From Hyphomicrobiales bacterium (lineage in GTDB: Bacteria; Pseudomonadota; Alphaproteobacteria; Rhizobiales; Rhizobiaceae), in the NCBI GenBank assembly GCA_030456445.1, contig JAKDNM010000006.1, forward strand, positions 1 through 61,621: DNA of 61,621 nucleotides, in the 5' to 3' direction. Shown in pieces: positions 38,451-46,601 of the stretch. The translations under genes and the position numbers were made by a program. Position 1 is the stretch's first letter. Each line of letters begins with the position of its first letter. Below the pieces are notes generated by a model, which saw nothing but the letters and a program-made list of their open reading frames with translations, ran no database searches and was not told the DNA's origin.

Positions 38451-39319
38451 CACGCCCCCCTCATGCTGCGCTGCATGGCGAGCAGGAATACGGATGCCAA
38501 CAGGAGCGAACCCACTACCATCATCCAGCCCGTAGCCGCGGCAATGCCGAAATCGCCGTAGCGGAAGCCGTGCTCGTACAGATAGACCGCCAGCACTTCC
38601 GACATGCGCGCCGGTCCGCCCTTGGTCAGCAGCCATACCTCCGAGAACATGCGGAAGGCGAAGATGAGACGGAAGATAAGCGCGATCAGCAGCGTCGGAA
38701 CCAACAGCGGCAAGGTGATGCGCGTGAAGCGTTGCCAGCGCGTCGCGCCATCGATGTGGGCGGCTTCGTAGAGCGAAGTGTCGATCGCCAGCAGTCCGGA
38801 GTAGATCATCAGGAAAGTGAAGGGCAGGTTCATCCAGACGTTGATGACGCCCACAAGCGTCAGCCCTATGGTCGGAGAGGCGCTCCAGTTCAGCAGGCCG
38901 AAGCCCATGAGTTCGAGCGTCCGGGAGATGGTTCCGATACTCGGGTCCATCATCATCTTCCAGACCAGCACCGCCACGACCTCGGAGATGGCATAAGGCA
39001 TCAGGATGCATGCAAACATCAGGCCGCGGAGCGGTACGCCTGACACGAACAGCACGGCAAGCGCGAGCGCGACGACAAGCTCCACATAGACCACGCCGTT
39101 GACGACGAAGAAGGTGTTGAGGGCGGCGCGCCAGAAATAGCCGTCGGCAAAAACGGTGCGATAATTGTCCAGGCCGACCCAGGTGAGACCGGTGCCGTAG
39201 GTGGACTGGTTCAGGCTGAGCCACAGCACGTAGAAGGACGGCAACGTCAGGACGGCAAGCAGCAGCAAATGCAGCGGCGACAGGTAAAGCCAGGTGGTCA
39301 GGCGCGGCCGGCTATACAT
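38450..39319 (-). CDS. carbohydrate ABC transporter permease, MalF type
   Basis: This 289-residue permease begins with the basic MYSRPRLTTWLYLSPLHLLL leading into the first membrane helix. The EAA loop is EAAHIDGATRWQRFTRITLP, and W-M-N-L-P-F before it is common in UgpA/MalF relatives. The ATG at 39319 has GGAG six bases upstream; a GTG at 39337 with AAGGA is nearly as good. It pairs with the MalG-type permease to form the channel. Confidence 0.94.
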   Translation of the reverse strand: MYSRPRLTTWLYLSPLHLLLLAVLTLPSFYVLWLSLNQSTYGTGLTWVGLDNYRTVFADGYFWRAALNTFFVVNGVVYVELVVALALAVLFVSGVPLRGLMFACILMPYAISEVVAVLVWKMMMDPSIGTISRTLELMGFGLLNWSASPTIGLTLVGVINVWMNLPFTFLMIYSGLLAIDTSLYEAAHIDGATRWQRFTRITLPLLVPTLLIALIFRLIFAFRMFSEVWLLTKGGPARMSEVLAVYLYEHGFRYGDFGIAAATGWMMVVGSLLLASVFLLAMQRSMRGA

Positions 39320-39364
39320 GTCTGCTCCATTCTGCACTGTCCTTGTTATGATGGAGGCGGCGGG

Positions 39365-40792
39365 TCATACGCCGACGAGCAGATATTGCTGCTCGCAATA
39401 TTCAAGGATCCCCGCGTGACCGCCCTCACGCCCGAGCCCGGACTGCTTGACCCCGCCGATCGGGGCCATCTCCATGCCGAGGTGGACGGCATTGATGCCG
39501 ACCATGCCAAGGTCCAGCGATTCGGCGGTCTTCAAAAGCGTTGCGATGTCACGTCCCCAGATATAACCGGCCAGGCCGTAGGATGAAGCGTTGACCATCG
39601 CCCTGACGTCGTCCGGATCGGTGAAGCTGCTGATCGCCGCGACCGGGCCAAATGTCTCCTCGCATGAAACGAGCATGGTTTGGTCCACGCCCTCCAGGAC
39701 GGTAGCCTCATACCAGGTGCCGCCGATGGCGGCGCGGCGCCCGCCGCGGGTCAATTGCGCGCCCCTGGCGATGGCGTCCGCCACGTGACGCTCCACCTTC
39801 GCCAGCGCCGGTTCGTCGATCAGGGGAGCAAGCGTGCTCTTCGGGTCACGCCCGTCGCCCGGGACAAGCCGGTCCACATGCGCGAGGAAGCGTTCGAGGA
39901 ACCCGGCATAGACGGCTTCATGGACGAAGAACCTGTTCGGGCAGACGCATGTCTGGCCGGAATTGCGAAATTTGGCGGCCGCCGCCGCGGCGGCAGCCTT
40001 GTCGAGATCGGCGTCGGGCAGGACGATGAAGGAGGCGTGGCCGCCCAGTTCCAGACCGAGCTTCTTTATCGTTCCCGCGCATTGCGCATAAAGCAGGCGG
40101 CCCGTCGCCGTCGAACCGGTGAAACTCAAAAAGCCGATACGCGGATCGTGCGTCAAGAGGGTGCCGATGCTGGCGGCATCTCCGGTCACGACCTGCAAGA
40201 CGCCATCTGGCAGACCTGCCTGGCGCGCCAGCACGGCCATGGCCAACGCCGAAAGCGGGGTCTGGGGCGCGGGCTTGAGGATAACGGGGCAGCCGGCGGC
40301 AATGGCCGGGGCCACTTTCCTCGCCACCATCGATGCCGGGAAATTCCAGGGTGTGATGGCCGCGACGACGCCGATCGGCTTGTGACTGACCAGGATGCGG
40401 CTGTCGGCACGCGAGGAAGCAATGATTTCGCCATTCAGGCGCCGTGCTTCGTCGGCGAAGAAATCGAAATAGGCCGCCGCCGAGCCGATCTCGGCACGGG
40501 CTTCCGCTAGCGGCTTGCCCTGCTCGGCGGTAAGAAGCTCGGCGAGATCGTCCGTGTGGTCGCCGATTAGCTGCGACAGGCGGCGCAACAATCGGGCCCG
40601 TTTGGGCGATGCGACAGCGGACCATTCCGCAAACGCGTTATGAGCAGCCTCAATCGCCGCTTCGACCGCCTCTGCGGGCATGCTCGGGATATAGCCGACC
40701 ACCGCGCCGGTCGCGGGGTCGCGAACCACGGAATCGGCTGCGGTCCGGCGTCGGGAAAATGCCCCCGCTATGTCCAGCCTGCCCCACTGCAT
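39365..40792 (-). CDS. NAD(P)-dependent aldehyde dehydrogenase, succinate-semialdehyde type
   Basis: The 475-residue enzyme is closest in pattern to GabD-type dehydrogenases. It has TPWNFPASMVARKVAPA, FTGSTATGR, general base E248 in LGLELGGHA, and catalytic C282 in NSGQTCVCPNRF. The start is set at 40792 because AGGAGG ends seven bases upstream; an ATG two codons earlier would sit too close. It is the first gene of the minus-strand operon with the two permeases, GMC enzyme and ATPase. A GntR-type operator lies 43 bp upstream. It probably oxidises the aldehyde made by the GMC enzyme. Confidence 0.93.
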   Translation of the reverse strand: MQWGRLDIAGAFSRRRTAADSVVRDPATGAVVGYIPSMPAEAVEAAIEAAHNAFAEWSAVASPKRARLLRRLSQLIGDHTDDLAELLTAEQGKPLAEARAEIGSAAAYFDFFADEARRLNGEIIASSRADSRILVSHKPIGVVAAITPWNFPASMVARKVAPAIAAGCPVILKPAPQTPLSALAMAVLARQAGLPDGVLQVVTGDAASIGTLLTHDPRIGFLSFTGSTATGRLLYAQCAGTIKKLGLELGGHASFIVLPDADLDKAAAAAAAAKFRNSGQTCVCPNRFFVHEAVYAGFLERFLAHVDRLVPGDGRDPKSTLAPLIDEPALAKVERHVADAIARGAQLTRGGRRAAIGGTWYEATVLEGVDQTMLVSCEETFGPVAAISSFTDPDDVRAMVNASSYGLAGYIWGRDIATLLKTAESLDLGMVGINAVHLGMEMAPIGGVKQSGLGREGGHAGILEYCEQQYLLVGV

Positions 40793-40827
40793 GGGCATGC
40801 CTCCTGTCATCAATTGCATGAGGCATA

Positions 40828-40852
40828 TTGCATCATGGATCCAAGATTGCAA
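40828..40852. promoter_or_regulatory. GntR operator candidate, ALDH/FAD-oxidoreductase divergent promoter
   Basis: ATGGATCCAA at 40835-40844 is centred in a longer near-palindrome with TTGCAT on the left and ATTGCAA on the right. It sits between two divergent starts at 40792 and 40886 and matches the sites beside gntR and the binding-protein gene. Confidence 0.7.
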
Positions 40853-40885
40853 TAAGGTCGTAGCGCGACAACGAGGAGATCGACC

Positions 40886-42277
40886 GTGAGAAGCCAGGAT
40901 TACGACGTTATCGTGCTTGGGGGCGGCAGTGCGGGCATCGCGGCCGCTGTGGCGGCGGCTCGCAACGGCGCGCGCACGGCGCTTGTCGAGGCCGGACAGA
41001 TGCTCGGCGGAGAATTGCTGACCGGAATGACCGTCGACGGTGCCATCAACGGCCGTGGCGAGGATACTGTCGGTGGTGTGCTCAATGATCTCCTCCAGCT
41101 TTGCCGGGACATGGGAGGCTTCGTCGCGAAGCTGAACGACTGGCGTCTCATCCAGTATGTCGCCTACGATCCGGAGATCATGAAGATCGCAATCCCGCGA
41201 CTGGTGTTCGGGGAAGGCGTGACGGTCTATCTGCAGACGCTCGCGGAGGATGTGGTACAGGACGGGGGCAGGATTTCCGGCCTTATCGTGCGCAACAAGG
41301 GTGGACGCCAACTGCTCACCGCGAGTGCGTTTGTCGATGCATCGGGCGACGGCGACCTCTGTGCCATGGCCGGCGCGGGCATGTTGAGCGTGGGCCGCGA
41401 CGAGAAGCCCCAGCCGATGTCCATGATGTTCCGCATGGCCAATGTGAACAGTGAAACGCTGCTTTCCTACGTTCGGGACCACCCGGAATGTGTGGCGGTT
41501 GGCGAGAGTGAGGCGATCCGGGGCGGGCGCACCGATCGGGAGATCACCGAGGAAATCTATCGTCAGGGACAGCCCTGCGTCTTCTTCAAGGGCGATGGCC
41601 CGCTGCTCGGGAGCGCGATCGACCGTGGGGACATGTTCCCCACGGCTCTGGTGATGATCCAGCCGACTTCGGAAATGCGACGCGAAGTCTGCATAAACGC
41701 CACCCGCATCACGCTCGACGATCCCACCCGTTCGGATAACATGGCGACGGCGCTTCGCGTCCTGTCCGGCCAGGTATTCCAGTGCGCCGAATTCCTTCGC
41801 AAATTTGTTCCGGGCTTCGGCGACGCGAGCATATCGGGCATGTCGCCCCGTATCGGGATCCGCGAGACGCGGCGGGTCGTGGGCGATTATATCCTGACCG
41901 CCGAAGACGTGCTGGAAGCCCGAAAGCGCGATGACGGCGTAGCGAAGGGGTGCCACCACGTCGACATACATCAGGATGGGACCGGGCAGATCCGCATCCC
42001 CGTAGCGGATGGTGGCTCGTACGATATTCCGCTCGCGAGCCTGCTGCCGAAGGGCATCGACAATGTCGTCATCGCCGGGCGCTGCCTTTCGGCCAGCCGG
42101 GAGGCGCAGGGATCGGCGCGCGTCATGGGAAGCTGCATGGCGATGGGGCAGGCGGCGGGCAGCCTGACCGCAATGGCTGCCGGCCAGACGAATCATGCGA
42201 GCTTGCGCGACATACCGGTCGGCCGGCTGCGCCAGACCTTACGTGAACAGGGCGCCATCCTGGATGGCACCTGCTGA
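40886..42277 (+). CDS. FAD-dependent oxidoreductase (FAD_oxidored type)
   Basis: The 463-residue flavoprotein starts with GTG after GAGGAG. The dinucleotide fold DYDVIVLGGGSAGIAAAVAAA begins at residue 5. VDASGDGDLCAMAGAG near 150 and NVVIAGRCLSASREAQGSAR near the C-terminus are typical of the FAD_oxidored/FAD-dependent family that includes fumarate-reductase-like and uncharacterised sugar-module enzymes. It is divergent from the ALDH operon and shares its operator region. No signal peptide is seen, so a cytoplasmic step in the same pathway is likely. The reaction is unknown. Confidence 0.85.
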   Translation: MRSQDYDVIVLGGGSAGIAAAVAAARNGARTALVEAGQMLGGELLTGMTVDGAINGRGEDTVGGVLNDLLQLCRDMGGFVAKLNDWRLIQYVAYDPEIMKIAIPRLVFGEGVTVYLQTLAEDVVQDGGRISGLIVRNKGGRQLLTASAFVDASGDGDLCAMAGAGMLSVGRDEKPQPMSMMFRMANVNSETLLSYVRDHPECVAVGESEAIRGGRTDREITEEIYRQGQPCVFFKGDGPLLGSAIDRGDMFPTALVMIQPTSEMRREVCINATRITLDDPTRSDNMATALRVLSGQVFQCAEFLRKFVPGFGDASISGMSPRIGIRETRRVVGDYILTAEDVLEARKRDDGVAKGCHHVDIHQDGTGQIRIPVADGGSYDIPLASLLPKGIDNVVIAGRCLSASREAQGSARVMGSCMAMGQAAGSLTAMAAGQTNHASLRDIPVGRLRQTLREQGAILDGTC

Positions 42278-42285
42278 CGAAGCGT

Positions 42286-42948
42286 TCAGGATTCGGCGGC
42301 GGCAAGCAAGGCGCAAACCTGCTGCTGCGTTCCCCGGTTATGGGCTTTCATCCGTTCGCTGAGCAGTTCCAGATCCCTGGCTCGAAGCGCGTCCATCATG
42401 TCGGCATGTTCCTTACGCGACTGGTCCCGTCGCGGTTGGATGTTCAGCGCCGTCCGTTGATAGCGTTCGGAGAGATCGAACAGCGTCGTGATCGTGCGTG
42501 ACAGATGACGGTTGCCGCAATCGCGATAGAAGCGCAGGTGAAAGGCCCGGTTGTCATGCATATAGCTTTCGATATCGGCTTGCGGATCCCGTCCGGCGAG
42601 CCGGGCATGGATCGCCTCGAGGTCTTCGATTCCGCCGGCGGCCAGCGCAGGCCAACTCGCCCTCAGCGCCATGTCCTCCAGCTTCTCGCGCAACGAATAA
42701 AGTTCGACGAGGTCGGCGACGGAATGCGCCGTCACGACCGCGCTGCGATGCGGACTGATCTGCACGAAGCCGCGCTCCGCCAGGCGCTCGATCGCCTGGC
42801 GGACGGGATGTCGGCTGACGTCGAGCTGCTCGGCCAGGCGGATCTGGTCAAGCCGTTCGCCGGCGGGCAGTTCTCCAGCCAGGATCATTCGTTGGATTTC
42901 CGAAGTGGCATAGTCAGCCGTACTTTTAAAACGAACCGCTCGCTCCAC
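42286..42948 (-). CDS. GntR-family regulator, FCD subfamily
   Basis: This 220-residue regulator starts with GTG and has GGAGG six bases upstream. The winged helix reads ILAGELPAGERLDQIRLAEQLDVSRHPVRQAIERL at about residues 23-57. The all-helical FCD ligand domain includes LREKLEDMALRA, MHDNRAFHLRFYRDCGN and EHADMMDALRARD, with the usual D/H metal-binding positions. FCD proteins respond to small organic acids or sugars. It lies between the FAD oxidoreductase and the binding-protein gene and is the natural regulator of the TTGGATCCAT sites. Confidence 0.93.
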   Translation of the reverse strand: MERAVRFKSTADYATSEIQRMILAGELPAGERLDQIRLAEQLDVSRHPVRQAIERLAERGFVQISPHRSAVVTAHSVADLVELYSLREKLEDMALRASWPALAAGGIEDLEAIHARLAGRDPQADIESYMHDNRAFHLRFYRDCGNRHLSRTITTLFDLSERYQRTALNIQPRRDQSRKEHADMMDALRARDLELLSERMKAHNRGTQQQVCALLAAAES

Positions 42949-42993
42949 GCGGGGCCTCCAGCCTTATACGCGCGGACGGAAGCGCCCGCGATT

Positions 42994-43003
42994 ATGGATC
43001 CAA
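42994..43003. promoter_or_regulatory. GntR operator candidate upstream of gntR
   Basis: ATGGATCCAA, 45 bp upstream of the gntR start, repeats the core found in the other promoter regions of the module and suggests autoregulation. Confidence 0.65.
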
Positions 43004-43084
43004 GAATCCTAGGGGTGGAACGGTGCGTTGTCCAGTTGCATGCGGGCGCGGTGTGCGAGTGATTGACCCGAAGGCAATTTCCTG

Positions 43085-43110
43085 ATTGGATCCATGTCAA
43101 TGGATCCAAT
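43085..43110. promoter_or_regulatory. double GntR operator upstream of the binding-protein gene
   Basis: ATTGGATCCAT (43085-43095) and ATGGATCCAAT (43100-43110) are perfect reverse complements separated by GTCA. Each arm is itself nearly palindromic around GGATCC, so two dimers could bind on adjacent faces, 14 bp centre to centre. The gene starts 30 bp downstream, and a site here would block its promoter. Confidence 0.75.
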
Positions 43111-43139
43111 ATTAATGACATGAACATGGAGGAGCAATC

Positions 43140-44423
43140 ATGAAGTTCAACAGACGTACGGTGCTGATGGCCGGTGTGGCGCTTGGCGCCAGCGGTTGGC
43201 GCCTTTCGCTGGCACAGGCTGAGACCAGGACGCTGACCGTCCTGTCCCACAAAGTGCATGAGAATGTCGCGCGCGGGCTGACGCCCGGCACCACCGGAGG
43301 TGACGTAGCCGGCGAATGGGCGAAGAAGAATTCCGTAGAGTTCAACTGGGTGACCGGCAATATCGGTCCCATCCACGATCGCCTTGGACGGGAATTGTCC
43401 CTGGCCGAAAGCTCGGTCGATCTCGCCTTCGTGATCAACAAGTTCCACACACCGCGCATTGCAGCCCTGCTCGAACCGCTGGACGACCGCATCAAGGCCG
43501 AGCCGATCGAAATCCTGGCCTCGATTCCCGAGTCCATGAAAAAGGCGGTCACCTACAAGGGACATCTGACCGCCATCCCAGTCCGCCACGCCACGACCGG
43601 GCTGCATTGGAACAAGACGCTGTTTGCCGAACAGGGTCTGGATCGTGCGCCGCAAACGCTGGATGAACTGGTCGAATACGCCCGAAAGACGACCTATACC
43701 CGCAAGGACGGCACCCGTGTGGCTGGCCTGGTCATGAATTCCGGCGACGAACACGTCGCTGTCCTGACCCTGCTTTCCGCGTTCGGGGCAAAGCTTTTCG
43801 ACGAGAACGCCACGGTCACTGCCAACAGCCCTGAAATGGTGAAGGGGCTGACAACGATGGCGCAGCTTTACAAGGAAGGCGTGCTGGCCCAAAATTATGC
43901 CACGATGTCCATCGACGACGTGATCACGGCCATGCAGAACGGCCGGGCCGCGATGGCAATCGATCCGTTCGCACGCTACCTGGTCTACAACAATCCCGAC
44001 AGTTCGAAGTTTCCTGGCCAGATCGACGTGGTCGTCACGCCCTCGGCAAAGAATCCAAAGGGGACCGCGATCACGGAAATCTGGTCGATGGCCATCCCGC
44101 ACAACGCGAAGAACAAGGATCTTGCCTATTCGCTCATGCGCGCGTTGAGCACAAAAGAAGCTGCGATCCGCATGGCGTTGAACGGCAATGGACCGGTGGA
44201 TCCGAATGCCTATTCAGATCCACGGGTGCAGCAGAAGCTGCCCTACAGCAAGGCCGAATCCGAGGCCGTCCAGATCGCCCAGGTCATCCCGTCTTCCTTC
44301 GACCGTTCGATCGAGGCGACGGCGGTATTCCGCGAGGAATCGCAGGCGGCCGTGCTCGGCCTGAAATCTCCCGAAGACGCTGCAAATTCGATGCAGTCGC
44401 GTATAGAGCGGCTGGTCAAGTAA
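43140..44423 (+). CDS. extracellular solute-binding protein, family 1
   Basis: This 427-residue binding protein has a Tat-like or Sec signal (MKFNRRTVLMAGVALGASGW, cleavage near AQA-E). The fold of sugar-type solute-binding proteins is visible in VDLAFVINKFHT, GLHWNKTLFAEQGLDRAPQTLDEL and MQNGRAAMAIDP. A strong GGAGGAG precedes the ATG. It should supply the MalF/MalG-type permeases encoded across the GntR and FAD genes on the other strand. The ligand is probably an alcohol, polyol or small glycoside, judging from the GMC and aldehyde dehydrogenases, but this is inference. Confidence 0.92.
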   Translation: MKFNRRTVLMAGVALGASGWRLSLAQAETRTLTVLSHKVHENVARGLTPGTTGGDVAGEWAKKNSVEFNWVTGNIGPIHDRLGRELSLAESSVDLAFVINKFHTPRIAALLEPLDDRIKAEPIEILASIPESMKKAVTYKGHLTAIPVRHATTGLHWNKTLFAEQGLDRAPQTLDELVEYARKTTYTRKDGTRVAGLVMNSGDEHVAVLTLLSAFGAKLFDENATVTANSPEMVKGLTTMAQLYKEGVLAQNYATMSIDDVITAMQNGRAAMAIDPFARYLVYNNPDSSKFPGQIDVVVTPSAKNPKGTAITEIWSMAIPHNAKNKDLAYSLMRALSTKEAAIRMALNGNGPVDPNAYSDPRVQQKLPYSKAESEAVQIAQVIPSSFDRSIEATAVFREESQAAVLGLKSPEDAANSMQSRIERLVK

Positions 44424-44428
44424 CAAAC

Positions 44429-44468
44429 TGCGGTCGGCAGATATCGGGCCTGCCGGCCGCGACCTCAT
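44429..44468 (+). terminator. possible terminator after the binding-protein gene
   Basis: GCGG-TC-GGCAG pairs imperfectly with CTGCC-GG-CCGC and is followed, after a short gap, by TTTTT near 44467. The imperfect stem and the gap before the T run make it a moderate candidate. The rest of the gap to 44669 shows no gene. Confidence 0.45.
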
Positions 44469-44669
44469 TTTTACTATTCGGTGTACAGGATGGGGCCTAC
44501 GCCGTGATGACTAAAGTGCCGGCACGAAATTGAATTGCGGCTCGGCGCTCAATCGATTCCATCGGCAACCAACCATGACGATATCTTCGCCGGTCGATCC
44601 ACGCGAGAAGCAGAAATTCGCGTGCAGGCGCCCATCACGACTGGGTCAGATCGACACGTTGCCGCTTTG

Positions 44670-45452
44670 CTATCGGCGCGTAAACCTGTGCAGCAGTGCG
44701 TTGGAGCCTATCGCGAAGACGAACAGCGTGATCAGCAATCCGTACATGCGCTCTATGTTAAATGTCGCGTATGTCTGGATAATCATGAAACCGATCCCCT
44801 GGTTCGACAGCTTGGTCTCGGCGAGTACGGTGCCGATAATTGCTATGCCCAGCCCCAGTCGAATGCCGTTTATGATCGGCTCGCGGATCGCCGGCACGTA
44901 GATCTTGGCCACCGTCTGCCACGTCGAAAGCCTGAAGCTCCTGCCGACGCGGATCAGCACCGGGTCGATCGACCTGATTCCCGCGGCCACACTGATGGCG
45001 AGGGGAAAGAAACAGGAGATCGCGCCCATTGCAATCTTGGAGCCGCTGCCGACGCCGAACCACATGATCAGGACCGGGAAGAAGACGATCTTGGGTGTCG
45101 GCCCGAGATAGAAGAGCAGCGGTTCGTATGCCTTGGTCAGGAACCGGCTGACGCCGAGCGCGATGCCGGTCAAAAAGCCCAGCGTACCGCCGATGATCAG
45201 GGCGACGCCGATCTCGCCAAGCGTTATCGCGAAGTTACGGTAGAAGGCGGGATCCACCAGGATGCCGGCGAGCGCCGCCACGATGTTCTCCACCGGCGGT
45301 ACGACGTCGCGGTAAAAAAGACCGGATCGGGCGGCCATCTCCCACACCGCGATCACGGCGATGACGATCGCGGCGCGCAGCAGGTTCTTGCGCGTCGAGA
45401 ACGACAGGCGCGCCTGACCGGCTTCGACCGTCGATATCAGGGACATCGCCAT
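44670..45452 (-). CDS. NitT/TauT-type ABC transporter permease (second)
   Basis: The 260-residue permease has about six membrane spans and the family segments LFYLGPTPKIVFFPVLIMWFGVG and SFRLSTWQTVAKIYVPAIREPIINGIRLGLG (the cytoplasmic coupling loop). It is the last gene of a minus-strand unit led by the ATPase gene. GGGAG precedes the ATG. A different permease of the same family lies between the ATPase and the DMT gene, so the importer could use a heterodimeric channel. Confidence 0.93.
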   Translation of the reverse strand: MAMSLISTVEAGQARLSFSTRKNLLRAAIVIAVIAVWEMAARSGLFYRDVVPPVENIVAALAGILVDPAFYRNFAITLGEIGVALIIGGTLGFLTGIALGVSRFLTKAYEPLLFYLGPTPKIVFFPVLIMWFGVGSGSKIAMGAISCFFPLAISVAAGIRSIDPVLIRVGRSFRLSTWQTVAKIYVPAIREPIINGIRLGLGIAIIGTVLAETKLSNQGIGFMIIQTYATFNIERMYGLLITLFVFAIGSNALLHRFTRR

Positions 45453-45518
45453 CTCCCGAGGAGTTCAGATCAGCAGCGGTGAAGGGCCGGCGGACCTTGC
45501 GGGTCCGCCGGCCCAGCG

Positions 45519-46502
45519 TCAACTCCGCGGCGGAATCTGGATCAGTTCCTTGAGCTGTTCCGAAGTCAATGCTTTGGCCGTGTATTTGAGCTCGACCGCA
45601 GTTGCCACGATCTTGTCGAGGCCGACGACCTTGTCGGGATCGAGCGCCTCTTTCGGGAAGAAGTCGCCGCGCGTGCGTTTGGCGATCGCGTCCGAAATGC
45701 CGACGAACTTGGAATAGTATTTGAGGGCGTCGTCGCCTTCGTACATCCAGTCGACCGTCTCGCGATAGGCGGCCATGTATTTGTCGAGCAGCGCCTTCTT
45801 GGTCTTGAGCGCCTGCAGGTTGGTGATGAGAAGGCGAACGGTTTGCCCGGAGAACGCCTTGGCGTCGTTGCCGGAGGCGATCACCTTGATGTCGCCCTTG
45901 TCGAGTTGCACTATTCCGAAGGGCGGCGCGGCCCAGCCGACATCGATCTGGCCCGACATGACGGCCGTGAGCGTGGCCGGCGGACCGCCGGTCGCGGTCG
46001 GGATTGCGGTCAGGTTCTGCTCCTTCATGAAGGCCGTAACCACACCGTTCGTCGACGAGCCGTTGGTCGAGTAGGCGATCGTCTTGCCTGCCGTGTCGGC
46101 CAGCGAGGATATCCCCGAATCGGCGCGCGCATACCAGTAGAGATCCTTGGCGCCAGTCGTTTCAGCGCCCAGGATACGAACCGGCGCGTTCTTGGAAAAG
46201 GCGCTCAGCGCACCCATGACCCCTGCCGCCACGCCGATGTCGACGCTGCCGGAGATCACGGCCTGCTGGGTTTCCCCGCCACCTTGAGTGTAGAGGATTT
46301 CGAGCTTGAGCCCGTGCTTGGCAAAGATGCCTTTGCGCTGGCCGAGTTCGGAAACCGAAGTGTCCCAGTTCCCGCGCTGCCCGATCGCAAGCTTGAGCGT
46401 GTCCAATTCCTCCGCGAACGCGCTTACCGGTAGCGACGCCGCTATGGTTCCCGCGGCAAGCGACGCCAGCATTTGCCGGCGGCTCATGGGTAGTTGTTTC
46501 AT
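45519..46502 (-). CDS. NitT/TauT-type ABC substrate-binding protein
   Basis: This 327-residue SsuA/THI5-like binding protein has a twin-arginine-like signal (MSRRQMLASLAAGTIAASLP, cleavage after SAFA). Sequence such as GQRKGIFAKHGLKLEIL and GGGETQQAVISGSVDIGVAAG is characteristic. Proteins of this class bind aromatic and alkyl sulfonates, nitrate, bicarbonate, pyrimidine precursors or phthalates. The surrounding phthalate-type enzymes favour an aromatic carboxylate. Its own promoter may lie in the 95-bp gap upstream, where a MarR-type box is found. Confidence 0.92.
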   Translation of the reverse strand: MKQLPMSRRQMLASLAAGTIAASLPVSAFAEELDTLKLAIGQRGNWDTSVSELGQRKGIFAKHGLKLEILYTQGGGETQQAVISGSVDIGVAAGVMGALSAFSKNAPVRILGAETTGAKDLYWYARADSGISSLADTAGKTIAYSTNGSSTNGVVTAFMKEQNLTAIPTATGGPPATLTAVMSGQIDVGWAAPPFGIVQLDKGDIKVIASGNDAKAFSGQTVRLLITNLQALKTKKALLDKYMAAYRETVDWMYEGDDALKYYSKFVGISDAIAKRTRGDFFPKEALDPDKVVGLDKIVATAVELKYTAKALTSEQLKELIQIPPRS

Positions 46503-46589
46503 TACGATACCTCCCTGGTGATTACTGGCTTTCCTTATAGCGGCCTGTCTTCGGCGATTGCCTGTCGCCTGCCGTTCCCGCCCAATAAC

Positions 46590-46601
46590 TTACTATACTA
46601 A
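46590..46601. promoter_or_regulatory. MarR-type box upstream of the binding-protein gene
   Basis: TTACTATACTAA (its reverse, TTAGTATAGTAA, faces the minus-strand gene) differs by one base from the TTAG-N4-CTAA boxes at 49388, 56339 and 56402. It overlaps the DMT stop and precedes the binding-protein gene by about 90 bp. Confidence 0.5.

Noticed and set aside
37614-39224. 536-residue frame as a fused permease
   Set aside because: Its upstream half is a shifted reading of the MalF-type permease. The real MalG-type protein starts at 38450.
39365-42196. 943-residue frame as a fused aldehyde dehydrogenase
   Set aside because: The first 470 residues are antisense to the FAD oxidoreductase. The dehydrogenase begins at about 40792 with an ideal AGGAGG.
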